From positions 84,779,001 through 84,843,000 of the forward strand of contig JALJCS010000002.1 of the NCBI GenBank assembly GCA_023055355.1: 64,000 nucleotides of DNA. The letters run 5' to 3'. Of this stretch, positions 53,201 through 64,000 are shown piece by piece. The notes beneath the pieces were generated by a model that did not search any database, was not told where the DNA came from, and saw only the letters and a program-made list of their open reading frames with translations. Position 1 is the stretch's first letter, and each line of letters starts with the position of its first letter. Made by a program: the position numbers and the translations under genes. The DNA is from Agelaius tricolor. Taxonomy: Eukaryota; Chordata; Aves; Passeriformes; Icteridae.

Positions 53201-54822
53201 CCTCCTGCTGATCCTCATGACCATTCCTGGAAACTGGTATTTGTGCAATCCAAAGCACAGCTCCAAGTACATCTCCCTGGTCAGAACAACACATGCCTAG
53301 CTGCTATAAACCACTCTGCACACAGCGAGAGGAAATCCATGCAGCTCCAAGGCATTCTGTAAACAAGCAGACATGCTGCATAACAGAGAAAAAAGTTTAA
53401 CAGCATAGGGGGACTAGGAATTTAAAATGCATACAGGACATGACTGAGTTAATTATGGCAACTATCACGTTTTACTTTTCTTTTTTTAAAATGCTTATTG
53501 TTACTTACTGTACTTATCTAGCTTTAAAGGCACAAAAAATGGATATTAACCACATAAGCAAGCAATGCAATATGCTGATGATGTTCTTCTCTTTATATAT
53601 TTTATGCAAGTAACACCTGCAACTTTTCTGCTATTATTCCACATCTTCTAGACAGCAGAGGACAAACCTACTTAATGCAACATGGGAAGAAATACCTAAA
53701 AAGATTGAACATGCTGCACCTAATTGAATGCACTTACATCCATCCCTTGAGCCTGATGCAATTTCAATTCTTACACTTTCACAGACTTCTGGCTAACCAG
53801 CAAAGTGGCAGAAACTGGAGGAAAGCTATCTCCAGTTAATCTCCTGTTATTTTGTATTCTTGCTCTTATTTCTAGTTAAATAGCCTGCAAAAAAAATCTC
53901 CACAAAGCCTCACCACAGATGGCAGTTTGGCATTCTCCAGCCAAGCTCACACCTGCAGCTTCCATGACCGCTGCTGCAGCTGGGCTTTTTGTCTCCTCTC
54001 ACTGACAAAAACTGCAAAAACCACAAGTGTTAAGTGACCCACTACTACCACCATCCATTTCGTTAATAAACTAAGTCCACAGGAAATCAAGATGCAAGCC
54101 TTTACTCTTGGCTCTGCTCCCACGAACACAGCTCTGCCTATTTCCCAGGAAGGGGTAACCTTCGGGCAGTTTGGGCATAGAATCATTTGCCATGGGGAAA
54201 TTCCCATCCACAAGAGGAAGGAAAGAAAAAGCACACAAAAGTGACAGTTCTGAAGAGGATTTCAGCCACTAGCATCAGTGTGAGCTACAGGAGCCCTGTG
54301 CTGAACAGATCATGTGCCCTGCAAGGGCAAAGGCAGATCTCTTCACAGCAGATCTCTTGCAGCTAGCCACCCCCAAATGGGAGTCACCAGAATCTCTACA
54401 GCACTTTATTGTCTCCTGGCCATGACATTGCACTCCAGGCCATGGCTTGATGCAGTCCATGAGCACCAGGACAATCATGTTATAGAAGGTGGTATGTTTC
54501 CTTGCACACTGACTTGAGGCAAGACCATCTCTCCCTGTCAATTTTATGCAAAACCCACAGATGACAGACACAACCAAACCCAAAGTCTGTATTTCCTTCA
54601 GAAATCCAAGCAAGACTTCTTATGGGTACCAGTGTGATTTAATTTTTTTTTCTACATATATATTTATACAAAGAAGATGCACCTAGAGCATTTTCCAGCA
54701 CGCCTGCACTGCAGAAAGGCTGCCTGTTCCCACGGCTCCCTGTGCTGCAGGGCCCCAGCCATGCTGTGTCCAGCACAAGGCTTGCAGCAGGCTTAGCCCT
54801 GACCAGCCCTCCAGAGATAATC
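50258..54822. other. Noncoding DNA
   Basis: No gene recognised. AT-rich with a short inverted repeat around 51113-51125 (atttc/gaaat). Frames at 51632-52015 (-) and 52934-53362 (+, 142 codons) are motif-free. Confidence 0.6.
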
Positions 54823-54857
54823 AGGTTAGATGATCTAATAGTCCTCCTGGTCCTTAA
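54823..54857 (+). mobile_element. Possible CR1 3' tail remnant
   Basis: The phrase 'ggttagatgatctaatagtc' followed by 'ctcctggtcctta' resembles the CR1 3' end block, but the terminal short repeats are not visible. Only about 35 bases match, so chance is not excluded. Confidence 0.3.
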
Positions 54858-57800
54858 AAAGAAAATGAGGTGAATCACTTTGATGCTTTGAAGCCCTGGT
54901 CCAGTTTCTCCCACAGACAGAGACCAGCCACTGCAAGATGAAACTCAAATCAAAGCCAAGTTTTACTTCTGTGGTCAGCAGCACAGACATATTTCAAAAC
55001 CAAGGTGAAGCAGGTGATCAGAGAAGAGAGATGAAGCCAGACAGGCTTCTCTGTAGGACAGGGAGGCATTCAGTTGGCTAAGAAACAAAAGGGTAGGGAG
55101 ACAGAGAGCCTGAGAGGCTTTCTGGCCAGATGCTTTCCATAAGTAAATCCTAAAATGGCAGCCACTGGTCCCCACTATTCATTCACTCCATCATTCTCAC
55201 CAAAGAACAGTTCCCACATCAGGTGGACATAGTTTTGTCTCTTGTACAGGTAACTGAATAATCCTCTGATCTTGCTTCACCCTAATACTTTATACAAGAT
55301 TTTTTTTAAAAAACCTCTGAATTGTGCAGTAGATGGCTATTAACAAGAATAACCCAAGAGGCTGTTTCCTAAGCTTAGAAGCTACTTTTTCTCCAAGATT
55401 GACCTGTCCAGTTGTCCACACTAAAGCAGCTCACAGATATTTAAATCGTGCAAAGCCATCACTGTTTAGTGCTTTCACAGAAAGCTTCCCCAGCAGAATT
55501 AATTAGCTGATAAATTATATTGAGAACATATCCATCAAACCTAAGGATGCTGTTCCTCATGTTTGTGCCAAAGCAACTCTACTCCTACTCTTCCATCAGC
55601 ATAAATGAGTTTAAAAATAGCCTTATAAGAATATTTAAATGGGTTTCATTATAGCTTAAACTAGTGAGAAGACTTTGACAACTATTCCTACAAAGCAAAC
55701 TCCCTGTAGAACCTTTTTAAATATCCTAAAAGGAGTTGCAGCTCTACCTGCAGAATTGAAATCAAAAACAAGTTAAGAGAAAACAAAAGAGAGAGTAAGT
55801 TATTTCAAACAAAGTGTTCATTGCTGCATGGAGAAGTCTTTGTTCAAATATATTGCATGTAAGAAATCTTATTATTGTGTAATTAAGCCCTGAACTAATA
55901 TGGCCAGGGAAGTGGAGCCTTAAAAACAAGGCTTTCAGGATTGTCTAGTTTGACACCTTCTTTACATGGCAGAAACAAGTTTGTCTGCCTTAATCCTTCC
56001 TCTGCAACCACTGAGAAAGGTCTGTATGTGCTACAAGAAGAGCACTGGAAGTTTTCAGGGATCAAGAAAAGAATAGCATAACTTCAGTTACACCGAATCC
56101 CATTCAACCAATCAATACTGCATCTTGCTCATCTCTTGTTATTACCAATCCTCTTGCAAAATGAGGCTGTTCTACACACATATTTCCCAATCATCCATCT
56201 TAATGCAAATATGCTGAAAATGTTGCAGGGAACATGCAGGGCCACAGTCAGAAAGGAAAATGCACAGAAACCCACAGAAGCTGAAAACAAAAAACCACAG
56301 GTGAGCCTCTTTCCAATAAAAACAAACAATGCCCTCTGCAAAGCACAACTAAATGTACCAGAGAGGGAAATCCAGACAGAGCCACGAAACACCAGAAAAC
56401 AAGTTACCCCAGACATCCTTTTAAAAAGGAAAAGAAAAAGAAAGTGGGGGAAGTGTGAAACTCTAGCTGCCCCCTGGATCCTGTGAACAGTTATCCACGT
56501 ATATCCACCTGTGCATTCCCAGTAATGCTTTGGGATAGTTCTGGGCATGCAAAGCAGCATATCTAGGATCCTAAATAACATTACTGAAGGAATTAGGTAC
56601 CAGGAAATACAGACCCTCCATTTTTAATGCAGTTGCTCAGCAGGAATTACATGGCCATACCTCACACAGATCTGCAAAGCACCATCTCACCCCCCAAGTA
56701 ACCTGAACAATCTTTGCAGATCTTAACATCAAAAGAAATTCTCATTGCTATAGACAGGTCATACAAAATAGATGTGCCTGACATCCAAGCCTTGGGGGTC
56801 ACACTACCACTTCACACCTCCATCCAGGGGGATGTCAAAACCTCTACAATCCAGGATTATTCTTGGAAGTCTTTATTTTATTCTCCCTTTAAACAGAACT
56901 AGATCTCCCTTTAACTAGGAATCATTGCAATTATGTAAATTGCTGTTATCATATTGCTTGCTTTTAAAAAACAAAAAAAAAAATCCTAAATTTTATAAAT
57001 TATAAATTTTGCACATCTAGTTACTGAAACTATTGTTTGAGGCAAAATATGTCATCACAAGACAAAGCTAAAGGAAGATATTCCTGTTTGCCTTGTGTCC
57101 CTTCAACCTTTCCTAACGGCTGGAAGCAGTGAATCAAAGGTAAAATGAACTGACTTGCCCCAGTTTGTTTCCATGCAACTTAAAGCTCCATCATCAATGT
57201 TTAATGTTTACTCCCATTGGTCACAAGAAGCTTTTTATATGCTGAATATGTGCCACCTAAGAGACCTTTTCTCTTAAAGAAAGTTATTCATACATCTTTC
57301 ACTTTATAGGTACACCTAGAAGGCACAAATTTTGAGTCCAGCTTCCTTTTTTGACCAAAAAAAAAAAAAAATCACACATGAAAATAAGTCGAAACCAAAC
57401 AGACTAACTTGAAGTAAACAAAAGTTAAGCATTAACAAGAAAACATACATTGCTTTATCCATGATGATCACAACCTGAAAAACTGAACTCTAGAGAGGCT
57501 GAAATTCGGACCAATTTAAACAGATTAGGCAACAGTAAACATTGGAAACAAGGAGCTTTGGAAAGGATGTTGAATAGATGAATTTCTTAAACTGACCAAG
57601 CTTTAACCTTCATTAACCAGCCTAAGAGGACAGGACAGACTTCTTGCCACTTAGGCTCAAAAATCCCTTAGCAGTATTCATGATGAGCAGATGGGTGGTT
57701 GTTTGCTCTTCTGAAGGCATTAGCTTTTTGTCTGTGAGAGACCCCATTAACTCTACATAAACATAAAGCCTTAACAAGAAAGCTTCATTCTAACAATTAC

Positions 57801-58070
57801 ATTTGCTTTAAAATACTTAGACCTAAACTTCAAGCTTAATTACACTGTGCATAAAGTCACCCTAAAATAACATCTCTAACAGTTTCTTCATTGTCTCTAG
57901 AGATGTACACAAGTTTAGTACTTTCACTCTAGCTGGGAATATACATGAACAAGGCTTTTTCTCCCACTCCTAATTTTGAAAGCCATGTTAAATTAGTAAG
58001 GTTGCCAACAAAGAAAACATGTTGTGAAGAACAAAGTCTCTGAAAGCAGGCAGCCACTTCAGACAGAACA
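54858..58070. other. Noncoding DNA
   Basis: No gene recognised. Includes an A15 run at 57357-57371 and an AT-rich inverted-repeat-like stretch near 56990-57009. Overlapping + and - frames at 56129-56581 (116 and 150 codons) reflect an A/G-rich + strand. The K/R-rich end of the + product is a composition effect. Confidence 0.6.
57357..57371. repeat. A15 homopolymer
   Basis: Fifteen consecutive A residues. Confidence 0.9.
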
Positions 58071-58460
58071 GCTAAAACACTTGTGAAAGTGCAGCTTGAG
58101 AAAAATGGAGTTTATAGCTCTGAGTGAAGCCGGCCTCAAGCTTACAATGAAAGATTAAAATCTGTTCGTCTAAATCAATTATCCGTCCTGAGCACACGTT
58201 GTGCACTTGAACCCAACAGTCTGGGGAGGGCTTTGCATCACAGTACACACTCAGTACAACACTCATTTCCCCAGCAGCAAGCTACATTTCAGCTTAATAG
58301 CTAAAACATTCCCTTGACTACATTCATAACCAAGGCTCCTGCCTCTGCAGCAGCTCCATAAGTTACACATGAACTCTTTACCTTTGAACCAAAGCGACTA
58401 ACGCTCACGCAGAGCTGCTATTCTCCATGCAACACAACCTAGATTTAAAATGGATACACA
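58071..58460. other. Candidate conserved noncoding block
   Basis: The block has more CpG dinucleotides than its surroundings (near 58131, 58165, 58184, 58196, 58395, 58402 and 58408), little low-complexity sequence and no repeat match. This composition is common in conserved regulatory elements, but I cannot test conservation. The minus-strand 64-codon frame at 58072-58266 lies inside it and is not a known protein. Confidence 0.2.
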
Positions 58461-60200
58461 GTCACAACAGCATCCAACAGAAATGTGCTCTGCTGGACTC
58501 CAGTGATTTTGCAAACTAGCAAAAAATGAACAAGCATTGAAAACGGATAATCCATCACAATATGCACTTAAAGTATTTACTAAATTTACTTGGGATTTAA
58601 TTTATTTATAACAACTCAATGTTCTGGACTTCCATCACTATATTGCATAAATGTAACCAAGTCTTACTCTAAGATTCTCATTTCAGCACTCTGCTTAGTA
58701 CCTGCTTGAAAGAAAGGGAGATTTTTTAACTTCTACACAAGAACAAAGGTGAAGACGATTTCCCAGCATCATGAGTCATTATAGTCTTAAATAACAGTTT
58801 CCAATCCTAGTTCTCAAACTGTAATCTGGTCATATCTCAGTGCCAAATTCTCTCCGATTATTCGAATGCATCATTACTCTCTTGACGCAAATAGTTTAAT
58901 CCAGTTATTTATTGGGGTTTTTAAAATCACTGTAATACTTTTACTATGGACTTGCAGACGTAAACAGTGAATATAAAAGATGACCTGTCTGAAAGGGTTT
59001 TTTTTTTAAAGATAAAAACCCCTTGCTTCTTCATGGATATGTACTGGATGTCCCCTAAATATTCCCAGCACAACACACCCAGCTCCTCTTTGTCCACCAT
59101 ACAGTTCTTCCTCTCTACACTCACTTTCCTCAGCCTGCTCCAGCATCCCTAAACACCAAATGAGTAAGAGGCTGCTCTGAGGGTGGCCAAGTGAAGGCTC
59201 CCCTTGAGCTGGCTGAGCAAATGGCACTCCTTGTGTGTACACATGGCCATGTCCACAGGTACACAGGACATACAGCTTCACCCTCTCCTCAGAGATGCTT
59301 GGCTTCTGGGGGAAGAGGGCTTGGAAGACAAGCATATCTAAAATATATCTCCTTTTCTAGCACAGCCAGGAAAAACAACCTTCAATCATAAAAAATGACA
59401 TCTTCACACTTCAGACTATTTCATCAATGCCCCAAGTTTACTTCAGAGATCAGGCTTGATCTCATCACAATTTGGGGAACTTCTACGTTTGGGAAAAAAG
59501 AGACCAAACCATTGCTGCCTGCCTAAGTCCAGTTTCTGTACTTAGAGGACTTGTCTGGACAGCAAGCACTGTTCTGTATTGCTTTCTCACCTCCATCACA
59601 TTATTCAAATTTTAAAAGTGAAGATAGAATAAATAGAAGAGTCAGTTTCATTTTCATGCACCCGACCCCTGGACTAATTCTGGACTAACTGTAAATGGTG
59701 CAAATCAGACTTTGCATATTGCCTGGCACCCTGAAAGCCTACAGTCTCTACAAGCCAAGCTTTAACACTCCCACCGCTGCTTAACCCTGCGAAATCAAAT
59801 ACATTAAGCAGGTGTGTCTGGGACTAAGTAAGGGCAGAAGATGGTCCTGCAGACAAAAACACATTAATAATGCTATTTATCATACTCAGCAGAACAAACA
59901 CCAGCTCTGCTTCAAAACAGAGTAATGGCAATACCAATGGCTGTTACTCTTGGGAGAAAATGAACGCAGTTCCCAGGCATATCTTTCACTTCAGGGTGGG
60001 CTGAAGTGACTCCAGGACAAACACTCATTTATGTATTCTTCAGTGCTTCCATCTGGCAGCTCTGCCAAGGCAGGGGAGTGGTGTTAGAGAAAAAGACATC
60101 CCCCCTCCTCACCTCCAGCTCCATTTTGCAAAATGCCTATTTTTAGCCCTCAGTGTACACACCGAGGTGCACAGCACCACTGCTGTAGTAATGGCAGCCA
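58461..60200. other. Noncoding DNA
   Basis: No gene recognised. At 59672-59696 the unit ctggactaa occurs twice within 25 bases. Short frames around 59006-59391 overlap on both strands and are motif-free. Confidence 0.55.
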
Positions 60201-60650
60201 CAAACCTGCCTGCTTGCTTGTCATCCATCAAGTACTCGCACAGGGCTGCATTGAGCTGCAGAACAGGCTCAAATACTGCTCCAAACTAAAGTCCCAGCCA
60301 GCTCCTTGATATTAGTTACTATAGAAACCAGTCCCTCGGCACAGGCGCTCACAGCAGGAAATCATGCAGATTTCAATTTTACATAGTAATAAATGCTGCG
60401 GGAGAGGAGAATTTCACAACAATTGCAGGGGCTGATTGTACAAACTCAGACCTCTTCTACCCCACGACACTGCAGATGAATGTGCCCACGCACACAATTG
60501 CCACTGCTCCTAGTTTTGAAGTGGTTTCCACAAAGCTTGAGTTGGGACGGATGCTGGAAAGGTGGTAGCATTTTTCAGTGGCTTCATTAGACTGGAAAAC
60601 GTACTCATTTTTACATGCAAGAAGCCAATGTTGAAAACAATAAAACAAGC
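60201..60650. other. Candidate conserved noncoding block with X-box
   Basis: A low-repeat block with scattered CpGs (60336, 60347, 60399, 60463, 60488, 60547) and an X-box-like motif at 60315-60328. The minus-strand 63-codon frame at 60457-60648 reads 'NEYVFQSNEATEKCYHLSSI' and could pass for protein. I know no family for it and it lacks clear splice borders. A regulatory element is the more likely reading. Confidence 0.2.
60315..60328. promoter_or_regulatory. X-box-like RFX motif
   Basis: GTTACT, a two-base spacer and AGAAAC fit the palindromic RFX consensus RYYNYY-N(1-3)-RRNRAC at every constrained position. RFX factors bind such sites in promoters and enhancers of ciliary and other genes. 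No promoter or exon is visible next to it, so binding is only a possibility. Confidence 0.3.
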
Positions 60651-61560
60651 ACCAATTGCAAAGCAGTAGGAAGATTTAAGCATGTATGCAAGTACAGACA
60701 GTCCAAACGTTTTACAGGAAGTACTGTCAGGTCACAACCCAGAGCTTCTTTGGAAATAGCCCATCTTCCTTTCCTTCTCCACCCTGTCCAAAAAAACAAC
60801 CTGAATAGAAGGCAGGTCACAGATAAATTTGTAGAAAAAAAACTGTTGTAGAAAGCACAAAGACAAGAGGGAGGACTCTGAGCCCTGAAATGAAACAGTG
60901 AGGTAATATTATTCTAACTTTTCAGAAGTAGTTCTACAGGTTGGACTCCATCGTGCGTGGGGGTGGAAGAGGAAGACACACAGCACAATTCACTTCTTGT
61001 CCCAGGCAGAACTGAATTTTCTACTGAAATTCAACAACCAGTGGGGACTCTTCCTCACCTTTCTAAATGAGCCTGTAAGCCTGAACAGGGCAGGTTTTAC
61101 TACATCAACCAGGGAAGAAAAGAGCAGGGAAGTGCTTCACTGAAAAAAACTAACATGAAGGGAGGAGGGAAGGGGTGAACAGCTTGCACAGCAACAGGGA
61201 CAAACATTTGTGCTGGCAACAGCCGACAAATCATCAAGCAAACAGAAGGACAAGAAAATGAAGGAAGCTGGTCTATTTTTAAGCAAGACCTCATTATTAC
61301 CATGAACATGCACTGCTTCCCAAGAAGCAGCAGGTATGCAAATATGAGATGAATCATATCACAGAGTAAATCACCTGGCAGCAGCACACTCGTTTGCATG
61401 GACACACACAGAGTGAACACATACGATCTACGGGCCTGACACCTACGAAAATGTGTGGAAGAGCATCCTTCTGGGAGGCAGCCTGAATTATGGAGAGCAA
61501 AAAAAAACCTGTTAGACAATGCAAATGTCACTGCTGCTTCAGAAAATGACTTTTGTTACT
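60651..61560. other. Noncoding DNA
   Basis: No gene recognised. A 143-codon minus-strand frame at 61100-61531 gives a hydrophobic, cysteine-rich product of the kind produced by reading C/A-rich DNA backwards, and no family is recognised. An octamer-like 'tttgcat' lies near 61393. Confidence 0.55.
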
Positions 61561-61680
61561 GCTTTTGTTAATGATTAGATGGAGTCCATTGTTATGGACG
61601 CTCCACTCACAATTAGTCTGCTGCAGCTTGTAATTTCACTTTTTGTATAGCTCCCTCATGTCATTAGAAACAAACACAGT
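61561..61680. promoter_or_regulatory. Motif-dense block: homeobox, SOX/POU-like sites and hairpin
   Basis: Within 120 bases there are two homeodomain-type cores ('aatgattag' near 61570 and 'caattag' near 61610). A SOX-like 'cattgttatgg' at 61587-61597 matches the first ten bases of the SOX-POU composite site but not its POU half. An inverted repeat also lies at 61581-61604: arms ggagtccat and atgga-cg-ctcc around the loop tgtt. Such density is typical of developmental enhancers. That role is inferred, and no binding or conservation can be read from one sequence. Confidence 0.3.
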
Positions 61681-63012
61681 TTCTGTACAGCCAGGATAGG
61701 AATAGACTGAGGGAATTGGAGAAGACACCCCAAGTGAAAGCACACATTTTATATCACAGCCTTTGCACAAACTGCCTTGCTGATACAAAGGAACTTCACA
61801 AGTGGTTTTAGGACAGGTGGACTGGGGTGCAGTGAGGTGAACAGCAGGACTCTGGTCACACTGACACCCCCAGGTCTGGAGAGTTTGCAAGAAGCCAGCT
61901 GACAGCACCAAATCTGATACTTCACCAACATATGTCTTCTAGGAAGCCACCACTGAGGTGACCAAGAAAAGGACAACCCCCAAACCTGCATTTCCAGGCA
62001 GCTGTGAGGGACAAAGCACAAGGGCACACACAGAAGCTCAGCAACCGCTCCGCAGCCTCCACAGATTGTTATGGGCAAGGTACAGGAGGCAAGAAGCACT
62101 ACCCTACTTCACAGAAACCTTGCTTAGTCTGAACTGATTTTCTAATTCTCTTCCCATGACACAGAACTTCCCTTTCTCTCGTATGGCAAATAAAAAAAGA
62201 TACTAAATAAAACTCTATGAGAGCAGATTTTCAGCTACCTTTGTTACCCAGCTGGTGACAGATTAAAAAAAAATAAGAGCTGCAACAACTCCCTTGTTGT
62301 GATTACTACAGGATTGTAACTATGTGCCAACTAGTAATTTATCACATCAAAAGGCTGCTTGAATTAGCCTGAAAGGGGATCTCCCACCACAGAAACGTGC
62401 TACACTGGGAAAATCAACCACCAACCAAAACCTCAGCCTCCACTTTCAAATCCACATCCCATCATCAAAAGGATGCTTTTGCATCTAAACTAATAAATCA
62501 TCTGAAGGAAATCCTAAAGCCACTTACAGTTTATCCTCATTACTTCCCAAACTGGATGATTAAGACATTAAAAGTTTGGTTCTGTTGCCAAGACTGAGAA
62601 AATTCTTTACAGCTACAAAACCAGTATTTAGTTACTGAAGTGTAGGTGCTCTGTATGAAGATGCCCACAGAGATATAAATTCATAATGCAGCTGGAAACA
62701 ACAATCAATCCATCCATCCCAAGCCTGCAGAAAAACCAGGATCTGATATTCTACCCTCCTAAAAGCAACACAGCTGTATAAGTAAGGAGAAAGAACCACA
62801 ACCAAGTGTATGAAAAATTAACTCTGAGCTGTTCCCCCTCCCCACACTCCCAATGATTTCCAATTCAGATGACAGTGTGCAGACTTACATTCAGTCATGT
62901 GAAAAAAGTCCAGCCACTGCTATCTTAACACACCAGCCCACTTCTTGGACAAGGTACTAAAGAAGTTTGTTTGCTTCTTCCTCCCTCGCCCTTTTTTTTT
63001 CCCCCCCCTCAG
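61681..63012. other. Noncoding DNA
   Basis: No gene recognised. The far right holds a pyrimidine tract (62968-63010, with T9 then C8) that ends in an AG. Confidence 0.55.
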
Positions 63013-63200
63013 AGAAGCTGGTCTTGGATTCAAATTTTCTGTTTAGCACACACAATCACCTGGTGGCTTTACACCCTTTCCTACCAACATTTCAGTCTCT
63101 CAGCACCTCAGCAAGCTCAAAAAAAATACTGGGTTGTAAGGCAAATGCAAACTCCACTCCTGTGTCACTCTCTGCACTTTACAAAGGGACATCTGACTAT
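63013..63200 (+). other. Candidate unassigned exon, plus strand
   Basis: A ~40-base pyrimidine-rich tract including T9C8 ends in 'ctcag' at 63012, a near-ideal 3' splice site. A 'tat|gtaagt' 5' splice site follows at 63200. The 188-bp unit is open in one frame ('EKLVLDSNFLFSTHNHLVAL' near its start). An alternative donor 'ttag|gtaagg' lies at 63254, but a stop at 63237-63239 precedes it. No protein family is recognised, and it lies opposite the strand suggested by base skew. A chance site pair or a noncoding-RNA exon are the alternatives. Confidence 0.18.
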
Positions 63201-64000
63201 GTAAGTTATTATAGCAATTATTTTTCTCTTTTGCCCTGAATATTCCTCCTTAGGTAAGGATAAATCAGCGCAAATGTTGTCAATGACCCTGAGCTAGATT
63301 TTGTCTTGACCTCAAGGAAAAAAATAAGGCATAAATAAGTAATATTTTTTTAAGCTGCAGTGCCTGCACTTCTCCAAAGAAAAGACAATGGCAATGTTTT
63401 ACCTGCAGTGCAGCCCTTTCCAGCCCTAAGTATAAAATCTAGTCATTAATAACCAAACCATTTCTCTTGTGTTTGACCATTTTAGATGTTCACCCCATTT
63501 TGTCTGCTCCAGCCAAAGGGCTCACATCAGAAGCAGAGTTCTCAGGACAACACACTTGGTTACAAACACGGACTGACATTTGCTACTGGTCTAGAGAGAG
63601 GTGAGAACACAGAAACAGTGAGTAACACAACATGGCCTTGTGATTTGTAGTTTTAGCTGTTGTTAAGCAGAATATCCAAGTCCCATTTCTCCAAACACAA
63701 CAGATATGTAATATGCATCCAGCTTCAAAATTATCTGCCAGTGATTCTGATTTTGGTCCTGCATTTTGCAACATCTTCATGAAAACATAATGGAAGACTG
63801 AATGGCTCATTTTAATACTTTTCTTCCTGATTATTTTATATATGAAAATCCACAAAGGAAAAGTCTGGACTGTATTACTTTTCTTCAAAGACTCCACAGG
63901 AGAATAAGTACTTATGACAGTCTTATCTTAACTGACAGGAAGCTCAAACAAAGGTTTTGCTATTTGAGTATGAATATCTGAAATTAAAGAGGAGTCAGAC
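63201..64000. other. Noncoding DNA
   Basis: No gene recognised. A 104-codon minus-strand frame at 63583-63897 has no motif. Confidence 0.55.

Noticed and set aside
56129..56581. Paired + and - frames (116 and 150 codons), with a K/R-rich end on the + product
   Set aside because: The basic stretch is encoded by an A/G run; no nuclear-protein domain or splice borders.
60938..60960. CR1-tail-like 'ggttggactcc'
   Set aside because: Only about 11 bases match, with no terminal repeat.
61100..61531. 143-codon hydrophobic minus-strand frame as a membrane protein
   Set aside because: Hydrophobicity follows from reading A/C-rich DNA on the opposite strand; no start context, splice borders or family match.
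1..64000. Bacterial or phage features: operons, ribosome-binding sites, CRISPR arrays, insertion sequences
   Set aside because: The DNA is vertebrate by its CR1 elements, CpG depletion and microsatellites; nothing of the kind was seen.

Overview
This window is vertebrate nuclear DNA, most likely from a bird. The evidence is CR1 LINE retrotransposons: two good copies, one shorter fragment and one or two 3' tails. Both good copies carry the recognisable C-terminal end of the CR1 reverse-transcriptase ORF. Otherwise the DNA is AT-rich, CpG-poor and poor in interspersed repeats. There are no bacterial-type genes, operons, rRNA genes, convincing tRNA genes or CRISPR arrays.

I found no exon I can assign to a known protein. 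The open reading frames are short (longest 179 codons), often overlap on both strands, and have no family motif. The best reading is intron or intergenic DNA of a large locus. On many lines C clearly exceeds G on the + strand. That is the sense expected if the region were an intron of a gene transcribed from the minus strand, but I judged it from sampled lines only.

Layout. 1-7.5 kb: single-copy noncoding DNA whose first 340 bases are G-rich on the + strand, unlike the rest. 7.53-7.72 kb: CR1 fragment. 7.7-12.3 kb: noncoding, with a 20-bp tandem duplication and a perfect DR1 nuclear-receptor motif. 12.28-12.99 kb: CR1 copy 1, minus strand. 13.5-15.0 kb: unusually open frames on both strands and a broken coding-like tract on the minus strand. 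15-21 kb: noncoding, with one well-formed candidate splice unit at 19.0-19.2 kb. 21.2-21.6 and 26.2-26.9 kb: GC-rich stretches with many overlapping open frames. 23.46-23.56 kb: a small dense CpG cluster. 27-47.6 kb: noncoding with simple repeats and a well-formed candidate exon at 43.6 kb. 47.63-48.30 kb: CR1 copy 2, minus strand. 48.3-64 kb: noncoding. Its last 6 kb hold several motif-rich blocks (X-box, SOX/POU-like hairpin) that look like candidate conserved elements, and a candidate plus-strand exon at 63.0-63.2 kb.

No set of genes here works together as a system, and I did not find a new biological system. The most useful leads are the candidate exons, the coding-like tract at 13.5-15 kb, the CpG cluster and the possible regulatory blocks.
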